NCBI RefSeq assembly: GCF_000821065.1
Contig: NZ_CDGG01000001.1
Coordinates: forward strand, 806,001-870,000
Direction: 5' to 3'
From: Oceanobacillus oncorhynchi
GTDB taxonomy: Bacteria; Bacillota; Bacilli; Bacillales; Amphibacillaceae
Length of the DNA: 64,000 nt
Under the pieces are notes generated by a model. It ran no database searches and was not told the origin of the DNA. It worked only from the letters and a program-made list of their open reading frames with translations. This document shows, piece after piece, positions 44,000 through 51,690 of this stretch. The position numbers and the translations under genes were made by a program. Each line of letters starts with the position of its first letter. Position 1 is the stretch's first letter.

Positions 44000-45361
44000 T
44001 TATTTACTTGTTTTAGAGTCATTCATTGTTGGCAAAGTGATTGTTTGATAAGGAAATATTAAATCAGGATTTCGGATCTGATCTTTATTTGCCTGATAAA
44101 TAGCTTGCACTTCTTTCGCTATCTGTGCATTTGCTTGTTCTCCTGGATAATTCCTTTTTGCGATATTCCATAGATTATCTCCGGATTGTACAGTATAAGA
44201 GGATACCTCTGGTTTTCCGCGGTTTTCTACTAATTCAGTAGTAACTTCTAAACCGCGCCCCGTATCAATACTGCTGTCGCCAAAAGTGTAGACGGTTGTA
44301 TACTCAGAAGGTATTTTACCGTCGGCAATTGCTTCAGCAAAGCTGCTGACTTCTCCATTATAGACTTGTTCAAAAACGCCGTCATTGTCATCTGTTGCAA
44401 TGTCGGAATTTAAAAGATACGTAGCTACGTGTTTTTGACTTCTATTAGACAAATGGTATTCGTCGTAAGTGTAGAAATCATCCGGCTCCCAGCCAGCTGA
44501 TTCTGGATTATAATACTCGCTGTCTATGGAGTAATGACCATAACCTCCATAGGTGTCTTCTGCTTCATTAGCAGGGAAAATATCACTGTTATCTTCAGAA
44601 GCTAAGGCGTAGCCATAGGCTGGAACCCAATCGGATACAAGATAAAAGCCCATGCTTTTATATCCGAATTCTTCAAAACCTTGTTCATCAATATTTTCAC
44701 GCAGCTGTTGATTATGTCCATAAATCACTTCTACATCATCAGGAGTGCTGTCAAGTGCAAGATAATCTTCTACTTTTTGAACGACCTGCTGGTTTCTGAT
44801 ATCACTGAAATCGGTCAGATTCGTACGTTCATCTTCAAAACGGTTTGGCAGTAGTATATATTTGGCACCGCCCTCGACAAGATTTTGAACCATTTCAAGA
44901 GAATAATCACTTGCAAGCTCTGCTGCAGGCTCTACTCCCAGATCTTCTACAGCATATGTATCATTTCCGCCGATGCTGATAATATAAAGAGCCTCGGGGT
45001 CAGCTTCTCCGTGCATATCCGCCAGAAACCTTTCTGTCTGTTCAACACCGCCCCAGCCTTTTAACCAAGAAGACCAGTTGGAATGCTCTTCTCCCGTACT
45101 TGCCATGTCGCCGCTAAAAGCTCCACCTACCGCATAGTTGATCAGATTGTCGTAATCTCCAGCTAATTCGTTTGCGATATATTCAGAAAAGACCCGTCCG
45201 TTGGAATAGCGTCCTTTCCAGTAGTGATCTTTATCTGCTTTGATATACATTTCATCAGCGGGATCATATCCTTCTGCCGGCTGAGCCTTCATTGCTCTAG
45301 GGGATAGAATCACACCGATTAGAAGTGTGGATAGAAAAGTCAATAAAAGCTTATTTTTCAT
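44000..45361 (-). CDS. Secreted SGNH/GDSL-type hydrolase with LysM, apparently circularly permuted
   Basis: A 453-residue secreted protein. The signal peptide is about residues 1-26. The catalytic domain shows YWKGRYSNGRVFSEYIANEL (48-67), NYAVGGAFSG (75-84, oxyanion Gly block), ISIGGNDT (128-135, GxND block) and DEYHLSNRSQKH (300-311, with catalytic Asp and His). The nucleophile block VYTFGDSSIDTGRG (357-370) comes after these, although in ordinary GDSL esterases it precedes the YWKGRYSNG segment. LysM follows at about 388-444 (YTVQSGDNLWNIAKRNYPGE), suggesting attachment to peptidoglycan. The order implies a circular permutation with all four catalytic blocks kept. The substrate is unknown, probably an ester or acetylated glycan. 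Confidence 0.8.
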   Translation of the reverse strand: MKNKLLLTFLSTLLIGVILSPRAMKAQPAEGYDPADEMYIKADKDHYWKGRYSNGRVFSEYIANELAGDYDNLINYAVGGAFSGDMASTGEEHSNWSSWLKGWGGVEQTERFLADMHGEADPEALYIISIGGNDTYAVEDLGVEPAAELASDYSLEMVQNLVEGGAKYILLPNRFEDERTNLTDFSDIRNQQVVQKVEDYLALDSTPDDVEVIYGHNQQLRENIDEQGFEEFGYKSMGFYLVSDWVPAYGYALASEDNSDIFPANEAEDTYGGYGHYSIDSEYYNPESAGWEPDDFYTYDEYHLSNRSQKHVATYLLNSDIATDDNDGVFEQVYNGEVSSFAEAIADGKIPSEYTTVYTFGDSSIDTGRGLEVTTELVENRGKPEVSSYTVQSGDNLWNIAKRNYPGEQANAQIAKEVQAIYQANKDQIRNPDLIFPYQTITLPTMNDSKTSK

Positions 45362-45527
45362 TATATCTCCTCCTTGTATTTTCTAAGCTGCTTTGACTGA
45401 CAAGTGTTTATGTAACTCAATTTGAGCTAGTACATATTTTATATCTAATATACATTTCGGTACATCAAACACTTATATGTAAATGTATCATAAATCATGA
45501 AAAATCCTTAAATGAGTATATTCAAGG

Positions 45528-45559
45528 TATCTCGACATATTGCCAGTTATGTTGAGATA
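45528..45559. repeat. Hairpin of unknown role upstream of the GDSL-LysM gene
   Basis: TATCTCGACATA (45528-45539) and TATGTTGAGATA (45548-45559) make a 12-bp stem with one G-U pair and an 8-nt loop. No T run follows on either strand. It lies between the GDSL-LysM gene and the small membrane protein gene. Confidence 0.45.
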
Positions 45560-45742
45560 ATTAAATATAAACTTCATACAGTAATTATTTTATAGATTTT
45601 ATAAAGAATATCAGTGATTATTCTAGAAAATCGTTTTTTTCTCTATTTTATCGCAGAAACAGGAGAAGGAAATTTTTTCGAAGAACGGATTTTGATTGTG
45701 ATAGAAATAACATCATATGCTTAAGTTTAGTTGCTTAACGGT

Positions 45743-45768
45743 GTTTATTAAAAATAAGAAAGGGGAAT
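45743..45768 (+). promoter_or_regulatory. Candidate sigma-B promoter of the small membrane protein gene
   Basis: GTTTAT (45743-45748) and GGGAAT (45763-45768) are separated by 14 bp, each one base away from the SigB consensus GTTTAA/GGGTAT. It ends 33 bp before the start codon. The family of the gene is often stress induced, which agrees. Confidence 0.5.
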
Positions 45769-45801
45769 GATTATTAAAAGAAGAAGGGAGGAGGTCAGAC
45801 A

Positions 45802-45945
45802 ATGCTTTGGACCATTTTAATTGTTATTCTGGTTTTATGGCTGCTAGGCTTCATTGGAGATATAGCAGGAAACCTAGTGCATATATTATTAGTTGTAGCT
45901 TTGATTATACTAATTTATCGACTTATAACTGGCCGTAAATCCTAG
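45802..45945 (+). CDS. Lmo0937-like small membrane protein
   Basis: A protein of 47 residues beginning MLWTILIVILVLWLLGFIGD, with two hydrophobic helices, a glycine-rich turn (GFIGDIAGN) and a short basic tail ending GRKS. This matches the lmo0937 family of tiny membrane proteins common in Firmicutes, whose role is unknown but linked to general stress. GGGAGGAGGT stands 7 nt before the ATG. The candidate sigma-B promoter upstream supports stress control. Confidence 0.8.
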   Translation: MLWTILIVILVLWLLGFIGDIAGNLVHILLVVALIILIYRLITGRKS

Positions 45946-45987
45946 ATAAGTTTTTTTAATAACCGATAATAGGGAAAAATTACGGTA

Positions 45988-46035
45988 GTTCATTATATTA
46001 AAATTGTCAATACTGTCATTTTTAATGTAATGAAC
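45988..46035. repeat. Long inverted repeat in an otherwise empty gap
   Basis: GTTCATTATATTAAAA (45988-46003) and TTTTAATGTAATGAAC (46020-46035) form a 16-bp stem with a single G-U pair and a 16-nt loop. It starts 43 bp after the small membrane protein gene, but the 3' side is not followed by T residues. It could be an RNA processing element, an operator or a mobile-element remnant. Confidence 0.5.
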
Positions 46036-46432
46036 GCCGAATACACAGTTGTACAATAATACATAGATAAGATAATTTTACTGTTAATTCTCTTTTAATA
46101 CATTTGGAAATATCGTTGGTTGAAAAGGAAATGAAGAATGATATCGATTACCATATTCGTATAGGGAAAACTGATAAAGTAGATTTTGATAAATTCACAA
46201 ACCATTATATTTATATCTTCTTTTAGACGCTTGTCATTAAGATTGTATAGATAAACTCCCCCTCTATAACAGGTATGATTGCCTGGAAATTAGTGATACC
46301 ATAGAGAGGGTGTTCTATCCTATTTTATAAATTTACAAGATCCTGCCAGCAGACACAATTCTTAAAATCTGCTGAATAAAAGATTCTTTTAGAGTCTTAA
46401 AGCAAAATAAATTTGAAAACTTCTACCTCATA
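46036..46432. other. Gap without a convincing gene
   Basis: Almost 400 bp between the long inverted repeat and the SDR operon. A 31-codon frame at 46131-46226 follows AAAAGGAA but is too short and unrecognised to call. A weak stem with a bulge (CTCTAT/ATAGAG, around 46263-46308) may help end the SDR operon transcript on the minus strand. Confidence 0.4.
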
Positions 46433-47179
46433 TTAAAGCGCAGTCCAGCCGCCGTCAATAACCAGTTCAGCTCCAGTCATAAAGCGTGATTCATCCGATG
46501 CAAGGAACAGCACACCATATGCCACATCTTCCGGATTTCCGAAGTAAGGAAGCTGGGTGAATGTTTGATAATAAGGGGTTGCATCCGCAAAGGAATCTGC
46601 CGTCATTGGTGTTTCAATGATACCAGGGTGAACGGAATTGACGCGGATTTTATCTTTGCCATATTCTACAGCTGCAGATTTTGATAGAGATCGTAAAGCG
46701 CCTTTAGCAGCAGTGTATGGACTTGAACCAGCCATCCCAACAATGCCTCCGATAGAGGAAATATTAATCAGGGAGCCGCCGCCGGCTTTTTGCATTTCCG
46801 GAATAACGTATTTCATCCCGATAACACAGCCGTTTAAATTGATATCCATGACTTTATTCCATTCGTCCATCTCCATTTGTGCGATGGTTTTCGGACTGGA
46901 TACACCTGCGTTATTTACGAGCACATCAATTTTTCCATAATGTGTTACAGCTTCCTGGATAACTTGTTTCCATTCATCCTCTGATGTCACATTATGTTTT
47001 AGGCCGATGGCATCTCCGCCATTTTCTTTAATTTCGTTGATTACCTCATCTAATACGTTATCATTAATATCTGTTGCGACTACTTTTGCTCCTTCTTGTG
47101 CAAAAAGCTTTGCTTCTGAAGCTCCCATTCCATTAGCTGCCCCGGTGATAATTGCTACTTTCCCTGTTAATCGTCCCAT
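46433..47179 (-). CDS. SDR-family oxidoreductase (3-ketoacyl/steroid/cyclic alcohol dehydrogenase-like)
   Basis: A classical short-chain dehydrogenase of 248 residues. The NAD(P) motif is ITGAANGMGASEA, NNAG is present in LVNNAGVSS, the catalytic Ser and Tyr-x3-Lys lie in NISSIGGIVG and SPYTAAKGAL. The acidic residue in VVATDIN after the second strand suggests NAD+. The ATG at 47179 follows AAAAGGATG. It closes a three-gene operon with an NTF2-like protein and another SDR; such sets process cyclic or keto-alcohol substrates, but the substrate is unknown. Confidence 0.87.
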   Translation of the reverse strand: MGRLTGKVAIITGAANGMGASEAKLFAQEGAKVVATDINDNVLDEVINEIKENGGDAIGLKHNVTSEDEWKQVIQEAVTHYGKIDVLVNNAGVSSPKTIAQMEMDEWNKVMDINLNGCVIGMKYVIPEMQKAGGGSLINISSIGGIVGMAGSSPYTAAKGALRSLSKSAAVEYGKDKIRVNSVHPGIIETPMTADSFADATPYYQTFTQLPYFGNPEDVAYGVLFLASDESRFMTGAELVIDGGWTAL

Positions 47180-47296
47180 TGTAATCATCCTTTTCCATAA
47201 ATTATATACTCTGTCCATGCAAGCTTGTTACACACTCCTGTCTTGCCTGGTAGGAGAGTGTAGTAATATCTATTTTATTCCATGCGATCAGCAGCA

Positions 47297-47668
47297 TTAA
47301 AGCTGCTGAATATCGTCCGGCCCCCAATAAGCATGCATTGTTGCAATTTTCCCGTTGGAATCAAATGTCATGACATCGGTGACGTCGATTCGGATTGGCT
47401 GGCCTTCCTTTTCTGTGTGAACCGCAAATGTAATGGCTGCTGCGTTACGATAAGATCCGCGCGGCGGCGCCAATAGCTCCAACCTGGCGCCGGATATGCT
47501 TTCTTTGTAAAATGCTTCCACTTCTTTACGTCCTGTTTTTGGCGGTGTGCCAACAGGATCCTCCACACTTGCTTCATCCGAAAATAAAGCTATTAAACGT
47601 TCGATGTCGTTTGCGTTGAAAGCATCAACATATGCGTGTAATGCTTTTTTCATGGTGGCGTTGTCCAT
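47297..47668 (-). CDS. NTF2-like protein (ketosteroid isomerase / SnoaL type)
   Basis: A small alpha+beta-cone protein of 123 residues. ALHAYVDAFNANDIERLIALFSDEA in parts, VEDPVGTPPKTGRKEVEAFY and the end DSNGKIATMHAYWGPDDI are typical of ketosteroid-isomerase-like proteins. The aspartate in SVEDP is positioned like the catalytic Asp of that family. Between two SDR genes it may isomerise a keto product. AAAGGAG precedes the ATG by 10 nt; a TTG one codon earlier is possible. Confidence 0.8.
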   Translation of the reverse strand: MDNATMKKALHAYVDAFNANDIERLIALFSDEASVEDPVGTPPKTGRKEVEAFYKESISGARLELLAPPRGSYRNAAAITFAVHTEKEGQPIRIDVTDVMTFDSNGKIATMHAYWGPDDIQQL

Positions 47669-47705
47669 CAATACGATGCTCCTTTGCTTAATTGGAATGA
47701 TCCTT

Positions 47706-48461
47706 TTATAAAGTCAACCCGCCGTCAACGGCAAGAACAGATCCAGTCATATAGCTGGCACCTGGGGAAGCCAGAAAGGCAACCACATCAGCAATCTCAT
47801 CTGGTTCGGACATGCGTCCTATAATCGGAAAGTCAATTTTCGGTGTGTTTCCGGTTTCTTCCCATGTTTTTTGGAAGCCGGATACCAAGTTTGTTTCCAC
47901 ACCGCCAGGACAGATCGCATTGATGCGGATTCCTTTATCGGCATATTCTTTTGCAGCTGATTTTGTCAAGCCGACCACGGCATGCTTGCTTGCAGAATAG
48001 ACTGCTAAGCTGTGTTCCACGCGCAGTCCTGAGCTTGACGATGTATTGATAATTACACCGGAACCTTGTTCTTCCATGATTTTTAATACATATTTCATTC
48101 CCAGGAATACCCCTTTAAAGTTGATGGAAACGACGCGATCGTATTCTTCATCCGGGATATCCGCCAATAAATAAGGCTTTTGGATGACACCGGCATTGTT
48201 GAAGAAGACATCAATGCGGCCATAGGCTTTAACGGCTTCTTGTACATAATTCTGCACGTCTTCACTTTTGGAAACATCCGCTTTGACAAAAATGCCTTCT
48301 CCTCCTTGTTCCTTCACCAGGCGAAGTGTTTCTTCTCGGGTTTGCTCATTGAAGTCAACTAAGACTAATTTCATGCCCTGCTCAGCCAATTTAAGGCTGG
48401 AAGCGCGTCCCATCCCGCTTCCAGCACCAGTGATAACTGCAATTTGTTCTGCTTCAGACAT
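47706..48461 (-). CDS. SDR-family oxidoreductase
   Basis: A short-chain dehydrogenase of 251 residues with [27 protein letters not shown], the catalytic serine in [10 protein letters not shown] and [16 protein letters not shown] (Tyr-x3-Lys). The acidic LVDFN segment suggests NAD+. AAGGAG lies 9 nt before the ATG. It is the first intact gene of the SDR operon; the stop of a decayed marR lies 3 bp upstream, suggesting that an original local repressor has been lost. Confidence 0.88.
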   Translation of the reverse strand: MSEAEQIAVITGAGSGMGRASSLKLAEQGMKLVLVDFNEQTREETLRLVKEQGGEGIFVKADVSKSEDVQNYVQEAVKAYGRIDVFFNNAGVIQKPYLLADIPDEEYDRVVSINFKGVFLGMKYVLKIMEEQGSGVIINTSSSSGLRVEHSLAVYSASKHAVVGLTKSAAKEYADKGIRINAICPGGVETNLVSGFQKTWEETGNTPKIDFPIIGRMSEPDEIADVVAFLASPGASYMTGSVLAVDGGLTL

Positions 48462-48464
48462 ACA

Positions 48465-48715
48465 TCATTTCTCCTTATCTATTCTGTATTCTTTTAGATT
48501 ATCTACCATTTTTTTATAATATCCATGCAGCTCATGTAATTCTTCATCGGAAAAATTTTCCATAAGGAATCGGTCAGTGTGGAATACTTTTCATTGATTT
48601 GGTCAAGCACCTCGGAACCTAAGGGAGCTGTCAATTAATTGGATTCCCTTTACATATTTTTGCTTTTCAGACAAAGCTAATTTCACATAAGAACTGGGCT
48701 TTTGCCCATTTAATG
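48465..48715 (-). pseudogene. Decayed MarR-family regulator gene
   Basis: Translating the minus strand in shifting frames gives YVKLALSEKQKYVKGIQLI, then LTAPLGSEVLDQINEKYSTL, then FLMENFSDEELHELHGYYKK continuing to a TGA at 48465-48467. This is the wing and C-terminal dimer helix of a MarR protein, broken by at least two frameshifts, with its N-terminal half absent. It ends 3 bp before the SDR start, the normal layout of an autoregulated marR-target operon. Confidence 0.7.
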
Positions 48716-48792
48716 AATACCTGCGTCAGCCTTCTATAACTTGCACCATATATGATATTATGATGAATAACAATGAAAGGGAGCGATATTCA

Positions 48793-49581
48793 ATGGATTT
48801 AAAACTAACAAACAAAAAAGTACTTGTTTTAGCATCCAGCAGAGGCATTGGCAGAGAAATTGCCAATAGGTATGCGGAAGAAGGGGCTTCTGTTATAATT
48901 ACCGGCAGAAATGAAGATACTCTGAAAAAAACAGCAGCTGAGCTTTCCAATCAGACGGGCAGCGAAGTAATTCCGTTTGTTACAGATGTTTCGAAAAAGG
49001 AAGATATCGCCCGTTTATTTGCTTTTGTGAAGGAACAGTTTGGCGTGCTTGATGTATTGATAAGCAATGCAGGAGGACCGCCGGTTATTGATTTTGAATC
49101 CAGTGAGGAAACGGACTGGTATGATGCCTTTGAGTTAACCTTGATGAGTGCTATCCGGGCGATGAAAGAAGCGATTCCTTTGATGAAGACGAATGGACAG
49201 GGGAGAATCTTATACATCGCCTCTACTTCTATTAAAGAGCCGATCAGCGAGCTGCTGCTGTCTAATATTTTTCGAAGCGGTGTCCAGGCTCTTTGCAAAT
49301 CGCTGGCAGCGGATTATGCGGCAAATGATATATTAATTAATATCGTAGGACCAGGAAAAATTGATACGGACCGGTTACGGAGCCTCGATGAGAAAAATGC
49401 GGAAAAGAATCAGGTTGCATTAGAGGATTGGAAAAATAAAGTCCAGGCGTCGATACCAATCGGCCGATACGGCACGCCGGAGGAATTTGCAGATGCGGCC
49501 GTCTTCTTAGGCTCCTATCGAAATACGTATGTTACCGGACAGACATTATTGATAGATGGTGGTGTGGTTAAGGCTTATTGA
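48793..49581 (+). CDS. SDR-family protein with non-canonical active site
   Basis: A 263-residue protein of the short-chain dehydrogenase fold with the glycine motif VLASSRGIGREIA, an NAG (ISNAGGPPV) and the C-terminal VTGQTLLIDGG. Where classical members have Tyr-x3-Lys (YSASKAAV) it reads SNIFRSGV, so the catalytic Tyr and Lys are replaced by Ser and Arg. A small FabG-like subgroup shares this change. It may use another mechanism or act without dehydrogenase activity. AAAGGGAG precedes the ATG at 48793; the longer start at 48760 lacks a site. Confidence 0.82.
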   Translation: MDLKLTNKKVLVLASSRGIGREIANRYAEEGASVIITGRNEDTLKKTAAELSNQTGSEVIPFVTDVSKKEDIARLFAFVKEQFGVLDVLISNAGGPPVIDFESSEETDWYDAFELTLMSAIRAMKEAIPLMKTNGQGRILYIASTSIKEPISELLLSNIFRSGVQALCKSLAADYAANDILINIVGPGKIDTDRLRSLDEKNAEKNQVALEDWKNKVQASIPIGRYGTPEEFADAAVFLGSYRNTYVTGQTLLIDGGVVKAY

Positions 49582-49668
49582 TGATGTGATTTATTTCATT
49601 TTTAATGGTTTTAATTCAGCTAGAAAAAATAATCTGTTGGACAAGGCTATTCTATTTATAACGAATGT

Positions 49669-49714
49669 AAAAACGCTTCTTTCCTTTAACCTGAAGGTGG
49701 GAGCGTTTTTCTGT
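49669..49714 (+). terminator. Terminator of the SDR gene
   Basis: AAAAACGCT (49669-49677) and AGCGTTTTT (49702-49710) form the outer stem, with further pairing inside (TTCCTTTAACC with GGTGGG is partial). It ends in TTTTTCTG. Confidence 0.75.
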
Positions 49715-49739
49715 TGGTTTACTAATAAGCTTAAAAAAA

Positions 49740-49875
49740 GAGGGGGGTATTTTGTAGAGGAGGCAAGAGAGGATATCCTTGTTATGAAGACCGGGATATA
49801 GCAATTTCCTATGGTGAACGTTCTGATTTAGAAAATATCAAACAATACACAGAACAAGAGCAACCAGACTTATGA
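49740..49875 (+). pseudogene. Unidentified C-terminal gene fragment
   Basis: One frame reads GYPCYEDRDIAISYGERSDL and runs on through ENIKQYTEQEQ to a TGA at 49873-49875. It has coding-like composition, but no start codon with a ribosome binding site. It resembles the tail of a lost gene; I do not recognise the family. The rest of the 49582-49945 gap holds only the terminator. Confidence 0.3.
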
Positions 49876-49945
49876 GGTGAAAAACTCAGAAGAATGATCC
49901 CTGTGAGTGATTGTCTTGCTGTGAGATTGTTAAAAAACGTCACGC

Positions 49946-50494
49946 TTACTTCTGAGGCTCAACAGGTTCTTTTTGAATCAGCGTACTAAGAATCCTGCCT
50001 AATGCTTCAGATGGATCCTCTGAAGGCGGCACCCCATTTTCTTCGATGTTTTCAATGATTCCATTTAGCCGCTTGCAGCGCGAAAGTTGATTAGTTAATT
50101 GCTTTTTAGAGATTTTTAAAAATAACGTTGTACCATCTTTGAATATGATATCACTTCCATCGCTTTTTTTTATGATTTTGGAAACATGCTGGTAAAAAAT
50201 CCATACACACTTTTTATTGGAAAGCCCCTGCGTCGGAAATACAATAATTCCCCGGGCAACGCTGACGGGGACAGGGGTTTTTTGTGTATAACTTGTGTAA
50301 TGAAGAACAGAAGCTCTTCTCCCAGCATAAGAAGACAGATTTTTTATGCAGTTCTGCTCAATGATTTCAAAGGGTTTTTCTTTGAAAGTAAGCATATGTT
50401 CATTATTTGATTCAAGGACTTTTGATGCGGATTTGGATGTTGTTCCTGGCAATATTGCCATGGTTTTCCCGGTTATTTCATAAATAGGTGCCAT
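49946..50494 (-). CDS. comK: ComK-like competence transcription factor
   Basis: A 182-residue protein aligned by eye with B. subtilis ComK: YEITGKTMAILP at the start, the SSYAGRRASVLHYTSYTQK block (SSYAGRKAGT in B. subtilis), VPVSVARGIIVFPTQGLSN and CVWIFYQHV, and an LGRILSTLI tail. ComK binds AT-rich K-boxes and activates DNA-uptake genes. AAGGAGGGTTGTC precedes the ATG. It is a full-length protein without obvious damage. No comG, comS or other competence gene is nearby. Many Bacillaceae carry one or two comK genes, and which one this is cannot be decided here. Confidence 0.88.
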   Translation of the reverse strand: MAPIYEITGKTMAILPGTTSKSASKVLESNNEHMLTFKEKPFEIIEQNCIKNLSSYAGRRASVLHYTSYTQKTPVPVSVARGIIVFPTQGLSNKKCVWIFYQHVSKIIKKSDGSDIIFKDGTTLFLKISKKQLTNQLSRCKRLNGIIENIEENGVPPSEDPSEALGRILSTLIQKEPVEPQK

Positions 50495-50576
50495 GACAAC
50501 CCTCCTTGTGTTTATATTTTTAACATATTATGTATCTTATAAAAATAGTTTACCATATTCAAAATAATAAATAAAC

Positions 50577-50633
50577 ATAAAATGTTTTTATTTTTCAAAA
50601 ATTAATAACTATTATTTTTTAAAAATGAATTTT
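50577..50633 (-). promoter_or_regulatory. Candidate ComK autoregulatory K-box upstream of comK
   Basis: AAAA-ATGAA-TTTT (50621-50633) is an exact AT-box; AAAA-TGTTT-TTAT (50579-50591) is a near match. They are 29 bp apart, close to the wide spacing known for K-boxes. The region is very AT-rich, so chance matches are likely. Confidence 0.35.
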
Positions 50634-50715
50634 ATAATTATTTCTATGCAATCAGAAAAATTACTGGACCTGTCTAATTTGTGTGCTTCTAAGAGGCCAA
50701 TCTAGCATTTGCCTG

Positions 50716-50763
50716 CATAAAAAGAACCCCTCATAAAGCTTTAGCGCATTACGAAGAGGTTCT
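50716..50763 (-). terminator. Terminator of the lipoprotein gene
   Basis: AGAACC...TC (50723-50732) pairs with GAGGTTCT (50756-50763). On the minus strand the hairpin is followed by TTTTTATG, so it terminates the lipoprotein gene and shields comK. Confidence 0.7.
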
Positions 50764-50813
50764 ATTGCACATCTATTTCAACGAAACCTGATACCGGTAT
50801 CAACTGCATCTGG

Positions 50814-51524
50814 TTAAGATGCTTCTTCAACCGCTTCATCAGGTATTTCAATGTCATCAACATTATTTACATCATCATAGTTTACAAGAATATTTATATC
50901 TACATTGCCGGTTTCATTTTCAACGGAGAGGTTGTATTCTAAATTCTCAATATAGAAATCCTTCTTGTTTACTTCAAAGGTGTAATCTAAAGTCATGTCC
51001 TCATCAGCAATATCCGAACCGCCTAACAGAATATTGAATGGGCCTTCAAATGCTTCATAAATATCCCGTTCAAAGCCATCATAATGAAAGGTGTAGGTTC
51101 CGCCTTCCGAATCAAATTCAGCATAATCAATGACAGCTTCCAGGACAGAAACAACCTCTCTGTAGGATGGGCTGAATAAAGGTTCATTTTCTTCCGCTTC
51201 TCTCATTACCCAAGGATTATCTGCTTCCTGTGTATAAATTTCCTCGCCGGCACGATACGTTTCGATGGAGGTTTCTTCTCCATCCGCTTCCGCTGTAGAA
51301 ATCTGATGCAGTGCTGTAGGGTCCTCTGTCACTTGAACTTCTATGTTATAGCTTGTCGTTCTGGTAAGGTCAGATGTATCAATTGTAAAGTCAGCTGCGT
51401 ATTGATTCACATCACGATGGGAACTTAGTACATTTTCAACAACCTCATCTTCACTTGCTTCCTGAGAACAAGCAATCAAAAAGAATAGCAGGGAAATAGA
51501 AAGCAAAGTGTATATCTTTTTCAC
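50814..51524 (-). CDS. Lipoprotein of the DUF6612/LolA-like type
   Basis: A 236-residue lipoprotein: MKKIYTLLSISLLFFLIAC is a signal peptide with lipobox LIAC, the cysteine at 19 being the lipid anchor. The mature part is acidic, starts with SEDEVVENVLSSHRDVNQY and then alternates short strands (YRAGEEIYTQEADNPWVMRE, YTFHYDGFERDIYEAF), like the one-sided beta-sheet of DUF6612/LolA-type proteins. The function is unknown. The end, DDIEIPDEAVEEAS, is also common in that group. Confidence 0.72.
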   Translation of the reverse strand: MKKIYTLLSISLLFFLIACSQEASEDEVVENVLSSHRDVNQYAADFTIDTSDLTRTTSYNIEVQVTEDPTALHQISTAEADGEETSIETYRAGEEIYTQEADNPWVMREAEENEPLFSPSYREVVSVLEAVIDYAEFDSEGGTYTFHYDGFERDIYEAFEGPFNILLGGSDIADEDMTLDYTFEVNKKDFYIENLEYNLSVENETGNVDINILVNYDDVNNVDDIEIPDEAVEEAS

Positions 51525-51690
51525 GTTTTCACCACCTTTCTTAAATATGGGTGAATTATCTCAAACTCTAACTTATAGTCTATAACATTCACAAAGGTTT
51601 TGTAAATTAGCTGCAACATCAAAATGTATGCGATTTTTTCTTTATTTTGGGAAAATAAACCTTTTCTAACTCTGGAAAGGAAAACGATTG

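Noticed and set aside
46131-46226. A 31-codon frame with an AAAAGGAA-like site.
   Set aside because: It is very short, has no hydrophobic or conserved pattern and no operon context; listed only in the gap description.
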